DNA of 64,000 nt from Allium sativum (Eukaryota > Streptophyta > Magnoliopsida > Asparagales > Amaryllidaceae), in the NCBI GenBank assembly GCA_030737875.1, contig CM060922.1, positions 302,489,456 to 302,553,455 on the forward strand. The letters run 5' to 3'. Made by a program: the position numbers and the translations under genes. Below are positions 44,741 through 55,751 of this stretch, piece by piece (position 1 is the stretch's first letter; every line of letters begins with the position of its first letter). Below the pieces are notes generated by a model. It ran no database searches, was not told the origin of the DNA, and worked only from the letters and a program-made list of their open reading frames with translations.

Positions 44741-46648
44741 AGTCTGATTACTCGCCTTCGCATTGAGGAGGCAGCACGCAAACAGGACCAGAAAGAGGAA
44801 GTGTTGTTTGTTTCAAACAACAACACTAAAAAGACCAAGCCCGCAGTTCTGAAACCAAATCAGAAATCTTTTAAGAATCAGAACAGACGCAACAATGGGA
44901 ATCCGCAGGGAAACCCAAAAGGACAGCAAAAACCAGCCCAAAAGAATGACTCTGGACAGTTGTTTCTATGTTACAACTGTGGCAAACCAGGTCATATGGC
45001 ACGAAAGTGTCGGAACAAGCCTAGCTCTGTACCACAGGCTAACTTGACTGAGGATGAGCCACTTATGGCTATGATTTCTGAGATTCACCTTGTTGGTGGA
45101 TCAGATGGCTGGTGGATAGACACTGGTGCTTCGCGCCATGTCTGTTATGATCGTGCTATGTTCTCCACATACACGGCTGCTGATGATCAGAAAGTGTTGC
45201 TGGGAGATTCCCACACCACTAAAGTTGCTGGGGTTGGAAACGTGGAGATCAAGTTTACCTCTGGAAAGACTGTAATCCTCAAAGATGTTATGCATACTCC
45301 AGAGATGAGGAAGAATCTGGTTTCTGGCTATCTTCTCAATAAGGCAGGGTTCACTCAATTTATTGGTGCTGACTTGTATACTATAGTGTATAAGGGAAAC
45401 TTTGTAGGAAAGGGTTATGCTTGTGAGGGAATGTTCAAATTAAATGTTGAATTGAATAAAGTGAATAATTCTGCTTATATGTTGTGTGATTTTAATATTT
45501 GGCATTCTAGATTATGTCATGTTAATAAACGAATAATTAATAACATGAGCACTCTAGATATGATACCTAAGATAGCAGAATCTGAATCTGATAAATGTGA
45601 ATTCTGTACACAAGCAAAAATCACTAAGAAACCTCACAAGTCTGTTAATAGAGAATCTGAACCCTTAGACTTGATTCATTCTGACATATGTGAAGTTGAT
45701 GGTACTTTGACTAGACATGGACATCGTTATTTTATCACTTTTATCGATGATTGTTCTGATTTCACATATGTATATCTTATGAAACATAAAAGTGATGCCT
45801 TTGAAATGTTTAAAACATTCAAAACTGAAATTGAGAATCAAGTAAATAGAAAGATTAAGAGACTTCGTAGTGATAGAGGAACAGAATATGAATCTAATTC
45901 AATTCTGGACTTCTATAAATTACATGGTATTGTACATGAGAGAACTGCACCCTATTCACCTGAAATGAACGGTAAAGCTGAAAGAAAAAATAGGACTTTT
46001 ACCGAATTAGTAGTGGCCATCCTACTAAATTCTGGTGCAGCAAAACATTGGTGGGGGGATATTTTATTGACTGTATGCTATGTTCTGAACAGAATCCCTA
46101 AATCTAAGAATAAAATTTCACCTTATGAAATTTTAAAGAATCATAAGCCCAATGTCTCATACTTTAGAACTTGGGGTTGTTTAGCATATGTTCGCATTCC
46201 AGACCCTAAGAGAATAAAATTGGCAAGTAGAGCATATGAATGTGCATTTATAGGCTATGCTATTAATAGCAAAGCATACAGATTTTATGACTTAAATGCA
46301 CATAATATAATTGAATCAAATGATGCCGATTTTTATGAAACTAAATTTCCTTTTAAATTAAGGAATAGTGGGGGCACATCAAGTACGCCTATAAGAACAG
46401 AACTTGATAAAAGTTCTGAAGCTGAACCTAGAAGAAGTAAAAGAGCAAGAACCGAGAAAAACTTTGGCTCGGATTTTTGTGCTTTTACTATAGAGGAGGA
46501 TCCATTAAACCTCCAAGAGGCCTTATCTTCTTTAGATGCCGATTTTTGGCGAGAGGCTATAAATGATGAGATGGATTCTCTGGAATCCAATAAGACTTGG
46601 CATTTGGCAGATTTACCCCCTGGTTGTAAATCTATAGGCTGTAAATAG
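44741..46648 (+). pseudogene. Copia 2 zinc knuckle - protease - integrase segment
   Basis: Same frame as gag; the first Met is at 44801. The CCHC knuckle CYNCGKPGHMARKC is complete (about 44970-45010). Protease DTGASRHVC (about 45119) has an intact D-T-G. GAG-pre-integrase IWHSRLCHVNKRIINNMS and CEFCTQAK follow. The integrase core has all three acidic residues: LIHSDICEVDG, LRSDRGTEYES and MNGKAERKNRTF. RT begins LNLQEALSSLDADFWREAIN. TAG at 46646-46648 lies where the family has Trp in the CKWVF-type motif. Confidence 0.94.
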
Positions 46649-48043
46649 GTGCTTAAAAAGAAACTAAAACCTGATGGTACTATAGATAAATACAAAGCAC
46701 GACTAGTAGCTAAAGGTTTTAGACAAAAAGAAAATATAGATTTCTTTGACACTTTTTCACCTGTAACTAGAATAACATCCATTCGGGTATTGATCTCACT
46801 TGCTTCCATTCATAACTTACTAATACACCAAATGGATGTTAAAACTGCCTTTTTGAACGGTGAATTAGACGAAGAAATTTATATGAACCAGCCTGAAGGA
46901 TTTGTAGTACATGGTCAAGAACATAAAGTATGCAAGTTAGATAAATCATTATATGGTTTAAAACAAGCACCTAAACAATGGCATGAAAAATTTGATAACT
47001 TAATCATTTCAAATGATTTTAAAGTTAATGAAAGTGACAAATGCATTTATTACAAATATGAGAATGACATTTGCACTATTATATGCCTTTATGTAGATGA
47101 CCTACTCATCTTTGGGTCAAACATTCATGCCATAAATTCAGTCAAATCCTTATTATGTGCCAATTTTGATATGAAAGATCTAGGTGAAGCGAGTGTAATC
47201 CTCGGTATTAAAATTACTAGGTCAGAAAAGGGAATTTCTTTGGATCAGTCTCATTACATTGAGAAGATACTAAAGAAATATAATTACTTTGACTGTAAAC
47301 CCGCATGTACACCATACGATCCAAGTGTAAAGTTATTTAAGAACACTGGTGAAGGTGTAAGACAGTCTGATTATGCGAGCATCATTGGCAGCCTTCGGTA
47401 TGCCACTGATTGTACTAGACCCGACATTGCCTATGTCGTGGGATTATTGTGCAGGTTTACCAGTAGACCTAGTATAGAGCACTGGCATGCTATTGAAAGG
47501 GTCATGAGATACCTTAAACGAACAATTAACCTTGGATTACATTATGAAAAGTTTCCAGCTGTACTTGAAGGATATTCAGATGCAGACTGGAATACTTTAT
47601 CTGATGATTCTAAAGCGACCAGTGGCTATATATTTAGCATCGCTGGAGGAGCTGTTTCTTGGAAATCCAAGAAACAGACTATTTTGGCTCAGTCCACTAT
47701 GGAGTCTGAGATGATAGCACTAGCCACAACTAGTGAAGAAGCAGAATATTTGAGAAATCTGCTAGCTGAGATTCCCTTATGGGAAAAACCGATACCGGCT
47801 GTGTTGATACATTGTGATAGTACCGCGGCTATTGCAAAAGTTCAGAACCGTTATTATAACGGTAAGAGACGACAAATACGTCGTAAGCACAGCACGGTTA
47901 GAGAGCTACTTTCTACAGGTACCGTTAGAGTAGATTACGTACGTAGTGAAGAAAATTTGGCAGATCCTTTGACGAAAGGACTGTCAAGAGAGAAAGTCCA
48001 TAATTCTTCTAAAAGAATGGGACTATTGCCCTTAGATTGTTGA
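46649..48043 (+). pseudogene. Copia 2 reverse transcriptase - RNase H segment
   Basis: 464 codons in the same frame after the second [65 protein letters not shown] and [11 protein letters not shown] (YVDD intact, about 47092). RNase [41 protein letters not shown] (catalytic Glu), [20 protein letters not shown] and [15 protein letters not shown]. The stop at 48041-48043 is the natural end; all catalytic residues I can check are present. Confidence 0.94.
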
Positions 48044-48466
48044 CTCACGCACAATGGTAACCCGACCTAAATGACTGGAGATCCCAAGAAATAGGTTCAA
48101 TGGGTAATAACAAGTTGTGTAGTGATAGAAGTTGAACATGCTATATAATAAACTAAGAAGCATGTATTCCTGAAGTGATAGAGGATGAGTTAATAGAAAC
48201 TCTTAATGAGATCTATACTCTATTTGGAGTGGAGTACCTACCTTCAGTGTATGGCCATAAATGCACGGGCTTATTTGATTGCACTATGGAAAAGATTGTG
48301 TGTGGTTTGATGTCAGGAATAGAGTTCAAGACTACGTGTCACTCTAGTAAAAACTGAATCTTATTCACTACGCAAAGGTTCAAGTCGGATGACACCTTTG
48401 TTTATGCACAGTCTTATGTGTTTAGAAACTGCTCGATAATATTTTAAAAAAATTCAAGTGGGGGAT
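48044..48466 (+). other. Copia 2 3' non-coding leader and polypurine tract
   Basis: The sequence between the pol stop and the 3' LTR has no conserved frame. It ends with AAGTGGGGGAT (48456-48466), the plus-strand primer site, immediately before TGTTGG. Confidence 0.88.
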
Positions 48467-49429
48467 TGTTGGAAATATTGTGAATTATTTAAAACATGAA
48501 ATAAGTGTATGATGACTCCTATTTGTGAATAGTCCCACATCATGGGATTATATGGAAGAGGCAAGCTTATATACTTGTTTCTAAGAAGCTTTGATGGGGC
48601 CTTGGGCTCCCAATGCATGCTTTGTTGTGAGGAGGGAGCCCATGCATCATGACCACCACACACGCGCGCGCCCGACCGACCGACTCGACCCGGCTCGGCT
48701 CGGCTCGGTCCGGGCTCGGGCTTTGGGCTTTGGGCTTTGGGCCCTGGCTATGTGGTGTAGACACTTATATTTTTGATCCAGAAAACACTGCTATTTTCGA
48801 ACCAGTTTTTAAATCAGGAAAATAATTTCTGAACCGATTTTTATATGACGCGGTAAAACTTTGACCAAGTATTTTCGTAGATCCGATTTTTCTCCACTGA
48901 CCAGATTTTTCGAACCCGGCTCGGCTCGGCTCGGTTCGGTCCGGGCTCGGGCTTTGGGCTTTGGGCTTTGGGCCCTGGCTATGTGGTGTAGACACTTATA
49001 TTTTTGATCCAGAAAACACTGCTATTTTCGAACCAGTTTTTAAATCAGGAAAATAATTTCTGAACCGATTTTTATATGACGCGGTAAAACTTTGACCAAG
49101 TATTTTCGTAGATCCGATTTTTCTCCACTGACCAGATTTTTCGAATACCCTGATCCTCGTCTATATATTATCATTAGATTAGACGAGATCAATAACAGAA
49201 AAAATTCTGCATTCTCTTTCTCCACCATTAAAATACTCTTAAGAAATTTTCGAGCAGTAAAATCAGAAAGTGCAAATCTGCACTGATTTGTTTGTGCAAA
49301 GCAGATCAGTTATTAATCAGAGAGAGGCTGTTTTATCCTAGAGGCGGCGGCGAAATTACGAACTGGTTTTGTACCACCGGCCAGATCGCCGAATCGTCTT
49401 CAAGAAAGCGACGAAGTACGTGACTCAGC
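48467..49429 (+). repeat. Copia 2 3' LTR (963 bp) with internal duplication
   Basis: As the 5' LTR, but 48689-48914 is repeated at 48915-49140 (both start CCCGGCTCGGCT). The duplicated unit covers the microsatellite and the following CTATGTGGTGTAGACAC to TTTTTCGAA. It ends GACTCAGC, then the TSD CTTCT. Confidence 0.93.
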
Positions 49430-50157
49430 CTTCTATTTTGCTTTAGGGTATTCCATAGTGTTTTATCATCTAATAGGTGGATTAGGCATGGAGACCCCTT
49501 GTCCCCTTATTTTCTATCGCAATGGATTATTTTACATTTTGTTTAAATGAGGCTACAACTATGAAGCAATTCTCCCCAGTTTATAGATTTTCTCCTTCCA
49601 TAATTCATTTCCTCTATGCCGATGATTTAATGGTGCTTAGCAAGAGAAATTTAGCCTCTACTTCTAGCTTAAAATCTATTTTTATTAAATTTAGTGAGTA
49701 TTTAGGTTTGAATGTGAATATCTTCAAAACCTAGGTATATTTTAGTGATCTAGCTACCAATGTTCATGGCATAAATCATATCCTTGGTTTTGATCCGGGT
49801 ACAATGCCAATCAAGTACTTGAGTGTGCCTCTCTTCTCTAATTTTATGCATTATCCAGACTGCCATACTTTGCTTTATAAATTTCAATCTAAAATTCAAC
49901 GATGGGATGGTAAATTCTTGAGTTTTGCAGGTAGGGCCGAGTCGATACAAACAGCCATTACACCTATTGTGTTCTATTGGATATTTATCATCAAATACCT
50001 GAATACACTTTAGGCAACTAAATTCAACGTGTGTAGACCACTTTTGGGTTTGTGCACATCATAAAATTAGTTAGAAAAAAATATGTGAGCCTAAACGTGA
50101 AGTTGGGATTGGTCTCAAGCTATTTACATATTTAAAGAAAGCTGCTTCTAATATGGT
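49430..50157 (+). pseudogene. LINE reverse transcriptase core, in the inverted segment
   Basis: SIAMDYFTFCLNEATTMKQF is followed by FLYADDLMVLSKRN (49610-49650), an intact YADD box. Then LGLNVNIFKT, a stop, PIKYLSVPLFSNFMHY, RWDGKFLSFAGRAESIQTAI and REVGIGLKLFTYLKKAAS up to the inversion breakpoint at 50157. It matches the LINE at 18.0-18.7 kb along its length. Confidence 0.9.
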
Positions 50158-50625
50158 GGAAAGGAATAGGCAAGCCCCTTTTTTACCTAATGGAGATACA
50201 GAATTGTTAAAATCACCCATTAAAATCCAAACATTGTTAATCAATTATGCCTCCTCATTTATTTGCTGCCATAGGGCCTGTCTTTCTTGAAAATGATTAC
50301 TGGCATAAACAAAAGTAAAAATATAGGGCAAATCCACCAGTATTAATAGCATAGGCAGTTAAGTGTTGTGAAGAAAAAAAAAAATTAACATCAATACTCC
50401 AAAGTCCAAACAGCAGTATCGCACATAACAAGAGTATTCTGCGTGAAAACTGAGTGTAATTGTGAGGTGTAAAATTCCAATTTCTTGGAATTTCAGTTTT
50501 GATGTGTAATAAATTAGTAGCATTTAATTTATTTTCAACTATGCCAATTAAAGTTAGTTTAAACTGTGTTAGAAGTGCGAACACATCAGGTACACGTTCT
50601 GGTGATTTCATACCTCTAACTTTCT
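50158..50625 (-). pseudogene. LINE ORF2 N-terminal endonuclease part
   Basis: Minus strand: RGMKSPERVPDVFALLTQF, TLIGIVENKLN (catalytic Glu), IPRNWNFTPHN. Beyond 50297, in shifted frames, come SNHFQERQALWQQI, WILMGDFNNSVSPLGKKG and LPIPFHHI, ending at the breakpoint. It aligns to 16118-16580 of the other LINE. The sequence that should follow is on the plus strand from 28455. Confidence 0.88.
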
Positions 50626-52453
50626 AATAGACAAAAGTTATTTAATATATTGTGTTGCTCCTTAATTCCCTTTTAGAAGGAGCCGAAATTGTAACTTGAT
50701 CTTTGCCTTTGGCATTGCGTAAGTAATCAGAATTGTGAGTGATACAATGTGGCACACCAGTTGATTCTTCCGATGGTAATTCTCCTATTAAATATTCGGA
50801 TATACGCTAAACATCATTTGGAGTAATATCAGAGAGAAGATCAGCGTTGAGAAAATCAAGATGATCATCATCATCTCAAGGGCTGTCTGTTCAGATTCAG
50901 GTTGATTCGGTTATGCAGGCTCTTTTGGTGGTGCTGATGTGGAAGTAGGGATGGAAATGGGGCGGGTAATATGCGGGGAACGCATCCTCCGCCTCCATCC
51001 CTGTCCCATGCCCATTTAATACCATCGGATTCGGGTAGGGGAATACCTATCGGTTATGGAAATTCCATTTGGTACCCATTAAGGCAAGATGAAGAAAAAA
51101 AAAAAAAGGTAAAACAACAAATTAAAATTAAACAAATATTAATTATACTTCATAATCAATATTCGGCAAAGCAATACCCAACACATCAATAATATTAGTT
51201 ATATTTTCTAATCTAATGTAATAAAGGAAGATGAATGGTCAATAGAATCAATACTTAATACACCAATTAATATTCTTTTTTGGTATGTATACACATTATA
51301 AATATAAAAAGAAACTATATATATTATATACGCCTTACAAAAAAACTATTTTTACTGGGTCGGATATAGAGCAAATGGTGCCACCTCCGTACCCACCATG
51401 TATCTGTTTCGGATACTGAAATCATCCTTGGCCACCGTCCCATTAACCGCTAAGTCGGGGAATCCCCTTCCAATTAGAGGCAGGTCTCCGCGGGTATCCA
51501 TCCACATGGATTAAATTTCCATCTCTGTGTGGAAGATGTTGTAGGAACATCAGATGTGCACTTCGTGCCCGTTTTGGTACATTTGTAACATCATGAATTA
51601 TCGTCTTATGACCAATTTTTTTTGCATTTAGTACATTTAGCAGGAATAAATTCGAACTCTACTTGTTTCCCCTTCTTGTCTCCTGTATGCATCAATATAG
51701 GAAATTTTCTAATCAACTCAATGTCAATGCCAATGGAAATAAGTATTCTTGCATACTCTGTAAAATTTTTGGCGGTAGTATTCTCTTCAGATTTAATAAA
51801 ATGACCACTAAATTTGGCAGTCATAGACAATGCCTCTATTGACCACATTTCCGTCTCTAAGTTATGTAGTTTAACCCAGATTTGAATTTCAACTGCACTG
51901 AATTTATCAAAGTTGTATCCTGGTTGCCAACGGTCTATCATTAGTTATTTACCAAAGTAGGAATATGCAGAGAACTGCAGTGTTGAGTTGAAATCCTCTG
52001 ATAATTCAAAATGCACAGTGTAAGATGCTTTGGTGCTATATAAACATGGAACTGCCCCATTGGCTACCAAACTTCCTGAATATAATCCTTAAGCTCCGAG
52101 GCTAATATTCTAAAATCAACTGGAAGAAGGATAATAGTATTCTATCACGAGTCTTTGGAGCTTTTGAAAACTGCTTCAGGAAGGTATGCATAGCCGAGAG
52201 GTAACTTTACAAAGTGGAGACGATTTTCCAGGGTTGAAACTGGTGGAGATTTGTCTATGACTGTTTCCGGGTAGGTCGGAGGTCTTGGTGCAGCGGTCGA
52301 CGATGTTAGTGGGTTTGAATATATGAACTTGTAAAGGGACAAACGCACATGTTGCATTGTAAATCTCAATGATGGTATGTATACAAATTGACCATGTACA
52401 CTTCTTATATGTTCATATGCACTACACACATATATATATGTAGGAGTGGACAA
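50626..52453 (-). pseudogene. LINE ORF1, interrupted by a hAT MITE
   Basis: The minus strand shows an N-terminal Pro-rich part (SNPLTSSTAAPRPPTYPETV), FVKLPLGYAYLPEAVFKSSK (aligning to LENYVFLSENTFKASADS of the other ORF1), and, in other frames, ILASELKDYIQEVW. Frame 51941-51606 gives QIWVKLHNLETEMWSIEALS, KNFTEYARILISIGIDIELI and CTKCKK (start of the zinc knuckle). After the MITE come DFLNADLLSDITPNDV and KGKDQVTISAPSKRELRS, stop near 50632. Several frameshifts. Confidence 0.85.
50946..51527. mobile_element. hAT-type MITE, 582 bp, perfect 8-bp TSD
   Basis: TSD TGTGGAAG at 50938-50945 and 51528-51535. The ends TAGGGATGGAAAT and, in reverse complement, CAGAGATGGAAAT match at 11 of 13 bases. 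Subterminal CGGGTA/TACCCG motifs lie at both ends. No transposase. Inserted in LINE ORF1. Confidence 0.93.
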
Positions 52454-52612
52454 ACGAAAACCGCCTGACCCAGACCGATGAAACAGTACGGAAAATCGCT
52501 CCGTATTATCTTTCTAAATCGAGTATACAAAACTGACCCGTACCGTTTCACTACGGTCCGGTTGCGGTTTGAGTGATGAAACCGACCATATTAAACCGGA
52601 CCGGCATCACTT
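52441..52612. mobile_element. Degenerate hAT MITE fragment (weak)
   Basis: TAGGAGTGGACAAACG resembles a hAT terminus, and the interior has repeated ACCG/CGGT motifs in both orientations. The right terminus and a target duplication are not clear. Confidence 0.35.
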
Positions 52613-52810
52613 TGTATAAAAATTTATCAATACCTCAAATAGTGTGAGAGATCTGGTTCCAGGCAACGTTTTTGTTTCTAGTTCTGAGTCTTCTAACAGT
52701 GGCAGTACATAAAGATAAACAGATAATACCTGCTCTACACTCTACAACCCAATCCCACCTGGCCACGGCCAACCTTAAATTTATTTATTTTTGTTTGATC
52801 TAAGCCCACT

Positions 52811-52976
52811 AACTTACTTACAGACTTTAAGTTCACGTACATACCTGGCAAAAAAAGAAAGGCTAATTCTATTTGAACACCTAATTTTGCCTTAACTTAC
52901 TTACAGACTTTAAGTTCACGTACATACCTGGCAAAAAAAGAAAGGCTAATTCTATTTGAACACCTAATTTTGCCTT
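52811..52976. repeat. Perfect tandem duplication, 2 x 83 bp
   Basis: The block starting AACTTACTTACAGACTT at 52811 recurs exactly at 52894. It contains flank plus the left end of the Mutator-like MITE at 52944. Confidence 0.97.
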
Positions 52977-53530
52977 ACATACACCAAATATTAGGCTGAA
53001 AATTTAAACATCATTTTTTACTTTCCATACACCCTGTATGTTCTCATTATACCCTTAACGTTAGGATCAAGTCAAAATAATCCTAGGACAGTAAATACCG
53101 GTAAAAAATGAAAACCTAGTCGATGGGGTGCGAGGAAAAAATCAATCCACCCAGTCGAGATGCACGACCAGCACACAACCTTGCACCGCCATTGTGTTGA
53201 CGTCAATTTCGCTACCTGATCTAAAAATCGAAAGTAACTAACCTGATCTGTATATTTTGCTCCATAATCATGATTTTTCCTCAGTTTCTACATCAAAATG
53301 ATTTGCCTGTGTAAATCCTAATCCCAAATTTGTCTTTTCTTCAACAATATCCACTGCTAAAAGTTTGAATTTTGGTTTCTATCTTTAACCCAATTGTGTT
53401 AGGGTTTTAGAAATATATAATTATAACGTATAGTTTACGGCTATTATACATTAGGGTATTTTTATCCATAATTTTTATAAAAAAATCCAGTGTAAGAAAA
53501 GCAAAATTAGGTGTTTAAATAGAACTAACC
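52944..53530. mobile_element. Mutator-like MITE, 587 bp
   Basis: The left end GGCTAATTCTATTTGAACAC and the reverse complement of the right end, GGTTAGTTCTATTTAAACAC, both continue CTAATTTTGC (about 34 bp). Direct repeats AAAAAAGAAA lie at 52934-52943 and 53531-53540, consistent with the 9-10 bp duplications of Mutator-like elements. No transposase coding. Confidence 0.8.
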
Positions 53531-53559
53531 AAAAAAGAAAAGTTCATTTCTTTTATTTT

Positions 53560-54890
53560 ACTTTTGCAGCAAGCTATTAGCCACAACTTTCCCCTTTGAT
53601 CTCTCCGATAGCCTAACAAAGACAATCGAATCCCTAATTCGTTGTTTCATCCATTTGTTTCATGGCTCTTCTCTCTTTCCTAGACTAGTTTGTTCAACGT
53701 GGATTTCATTTCCTTTTCAAGTACGAACGAGGTGAGTTTAATTTAATTTCTACTAATTCTAATTTATAGAACTTTATGTATTTTGGGTTGATTAGTTGCG
53801 CAAATCTAGATTTGATTGTGATGTTAATTTCTACTGAGATTTTCCGCTCCACTTTTCATTATCTTAAATTCTAGATACATCGAGATTCCTTGCTATTCAA
53901 ATGTTCTAAGATATTCGAAATGTTCGTTGTTTGTTCCTTGCTGTAACAAAACGGCTGTTCATTGTTTCAACATGGTTGTTTTTCTATGCTTTATTCCCTG
54001 CATGAAGTTGGACTAGTTATTGGATGACTTTATTTTTGTTAAAAAAAATGAAATATGTGCAGTAACATTTTACATGAAGCGTTTCTTATATGGTGGTGCA
54101 GTCTAGACCCTAGTGGTGTTTTATTTCTTTATATTTTATGTTTAATATTTTGTAATTTGTTTAATGTTAATAGTAAGCATCATGTTTATTTAGTGCTCAC
54201 AGTAATTAATTTGTGCTTACAGAAATTGTTTTGGTGAAGAGTATGGAAGGAGTGCATGATTCACCAATCGAAAATGCATCTACCACAAATATACCATGTT
54301 CAGAGATACCATTACATGGCATGGCTGCTACTGAAGTTCAACCTGCCATTGCAGCTCCACTCCCATCTAACAATGAAAGAAAGAACAGATCAGTAGTTTG
54401 GACACACTTCAAAAAGTTCAAAAATTCGGATGGCTAAGAGATTTTTCCCACTCAAGCAAAATGCAACTACTGCCCAGAAGTTTATCAGTCTAATGCAAAG
54501 ATCGGGGCATCTTCCATGAGGACACACATGCTTTATCAATGTAAGAAGTGTCCTATTTATGTAGCAAATAAACGACAAAAAATTCTATCTTTTGATCCAC
54601 TAGAAAATGGTGCAAAGGTTGTTTGTATTGAGTATAATAAAGATAGTAGCAGACTTTATTGTGTTAGGATGATGATTCGAGATGAGCTTCCTTTTAATTT
54701 TATTGAGGGACAAGGATACATTGAGTTTATGAGAGTAACACAACCCAAGTTTAGTATATCGTCACGTAGGACAACTACAAGAGGGGTTTGGCAATTATAT
54801 TTAGAGGAGAAAAATAAACTTAAATCTATTTTCCTAAATAACTCACAACGAGTTTCTTTGACTATCGACACTTGGACATCATAACGCTTT
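53560..54890 (+). pseudogene. hAT transposase (Ac-type), 3'-truncated, with leader intron
   Basis: Coding frame 54213-54884; the start near 54243 gives MEGVHDSPIEN. A BED zinc finger follows: RSVVWTHFKKFKN, then CNYCPEVYQSNAKIGASSMR with HMLYQCKKC. After it comes the hAT RNase-H-like start: MMIRDELPFNFIEGQGYIEF, LYLEEKNKLKSIF and VSLTIDTWTS (first catalytic Asp region). One in-frame TAA lies at 54435-54437. The protein ends after DTWTS, losing the rest of the catalytic domain and the dimerisation domain. Upstream, ACGAG then GTGAGT near 53730 and TTACAG at 54219 mark a probable leader intron. No TIRs found. Confidence 0.85.
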
Positions 54891-55224
54891 GCATTTCTTA
54901 GAAGTGCCCTACTTCGGAGAACGTTAAAGGGTGTGAGTTGTTTCATTTGGTATTTAGAGCTTAGGGTTACAGAATCACTAAATTTTGTTTTAAAAGAAAT
55001 ATATTTTTCAAAAGTAAACATAATTTCAAACCAAAAGTTGGTTTTAAAAAAAGATAATCCCTTCAAGTCAGATACAACCTTACTTTGGTTCTTTCGAAAT
55101 CTAAATTCTCTATCTTTTCTCTTGCACAGCATGTCAGGCCCCCCAATCTTCCTATGGGTGTCCAAATTTAAGGTTTGTTTTGTAGATATCTTGAGGTTAT
55201 GATGCCAACTGACGAATAAGAGCA
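54891..55224. other. Unassigned spacer after the hAT pseudogene
   Basis: No motif recognised. Frame 54933-55202 has no conserved feature. Confidence 0.4.
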
Positions 55225-55751
55225 TGCACAAGTTTTTTTACCCACTGTTGTCGTTTCTCCTAATCCACTAGCAGGCGTCGACTTCTCTAAGCTTAATAAG
55301 GATTTCTCAAATTTAAGCAACAAGACACTATCGGGAGAGGAGACTTTTGTAGAGGCTCATACTTGGATCAGGAGCATAAAGCGTATTTTTGTGTTATTGG
55401 GACTCAGAGATTGACATAGAGTTTCGTTGGCCACTTGGAAGCTAAAGGATGAGGCATCATACTGGCGGGAGATAGTCGAGCCTGAGGGGAAAGATATAGA
55501 CTGGGCTGGATTTTAAGAAAAAAAATTGAGAGGAGATTTCTATCGAAGGCAGAGGAGGGCATGTAGCTAGAGAGGTTTCTTGGATTGAAGCCAGGAGATC
55601 TTTCAGTCAAGGAGTATATCAGTCACTTTAATAAGCTATCAAGGTTCTAAATGGATTTGGTCAATATAGCTCATAAAAAAGCATTTAGATTTGCGAGAGG
55701 ACTGAATCAACCTCTCTAGAGGTTAGCTTTGATGCATATTCTGATGGGAGC
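55225..55751 (+). pseudogene. Ty3/gypsy gag fragment
   Basis: In changing frames: ETFVEAHTWIRSIKRIFVLL, ATWKLKDEASYWREIV, DWAGF, LSKAEEGM, FLGLKPGDLSVKEYISHFNK, RFARGLNQPL. This is the chromovirus-type retrotrans_gag core. Several stops. It breaks off at 55751, where TGTAACACCC begins, so it is cut by another repeat. Confidence 0.82.

Larger units (their letters stand above)
43331..49429 (+). mobile_element. Ty1/copia element 2, nearly intact, TSD CTTCT
   Basis: 5' LTR 43331-44081 and 3' LTR 48467-49429, with target duplication CTTCT at 43326-43330 and 49430-49434. One gag-pol frame runs 44117-48043 and is broken only by two in-frame TAG codons. A purine tract AAGTGGGGGAT lies directly before the 3' LTR. 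The LTRs differ by about a dozen substitutions plus a 226-bp internal duplication in the 3' copy. It is inserted in the RT part of the LINE. Confidence 0.94.
27420..52453 (-). mobile_element. L1-clade LINE, internally inverted and expanded by nested insertions
   Basis: The minus strand holds the 5' part (ORF1 and start of ORF2, 52453 to 50158) and the 3' part (RT end, zf-RVT and tail, 28454 to about 27420). The intervening ORF2 segment is on the plus strand (28455-28660, 42167-43330, 49430-50157). Compared with the LINE at 15-20 kb, the pieces join without gap or overlap if 28455-50157 is reversed. Inverted repeats ACCATTTTAGAA (28455-28466) and TTCTAATATGGT (50146-50157; 11/12 matches in reverse complement) lie exactly at both breakpoints. 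Insertions inside are a copia at 28661-42166, a copia at 43331-49429 and a hAT MITE at 50946-51527. Confidence 0.85.

Noticed and set aside
50971..51192. 73-codon frame
   Set aside because: Falls entirely inside the non-coding hAT MITE.
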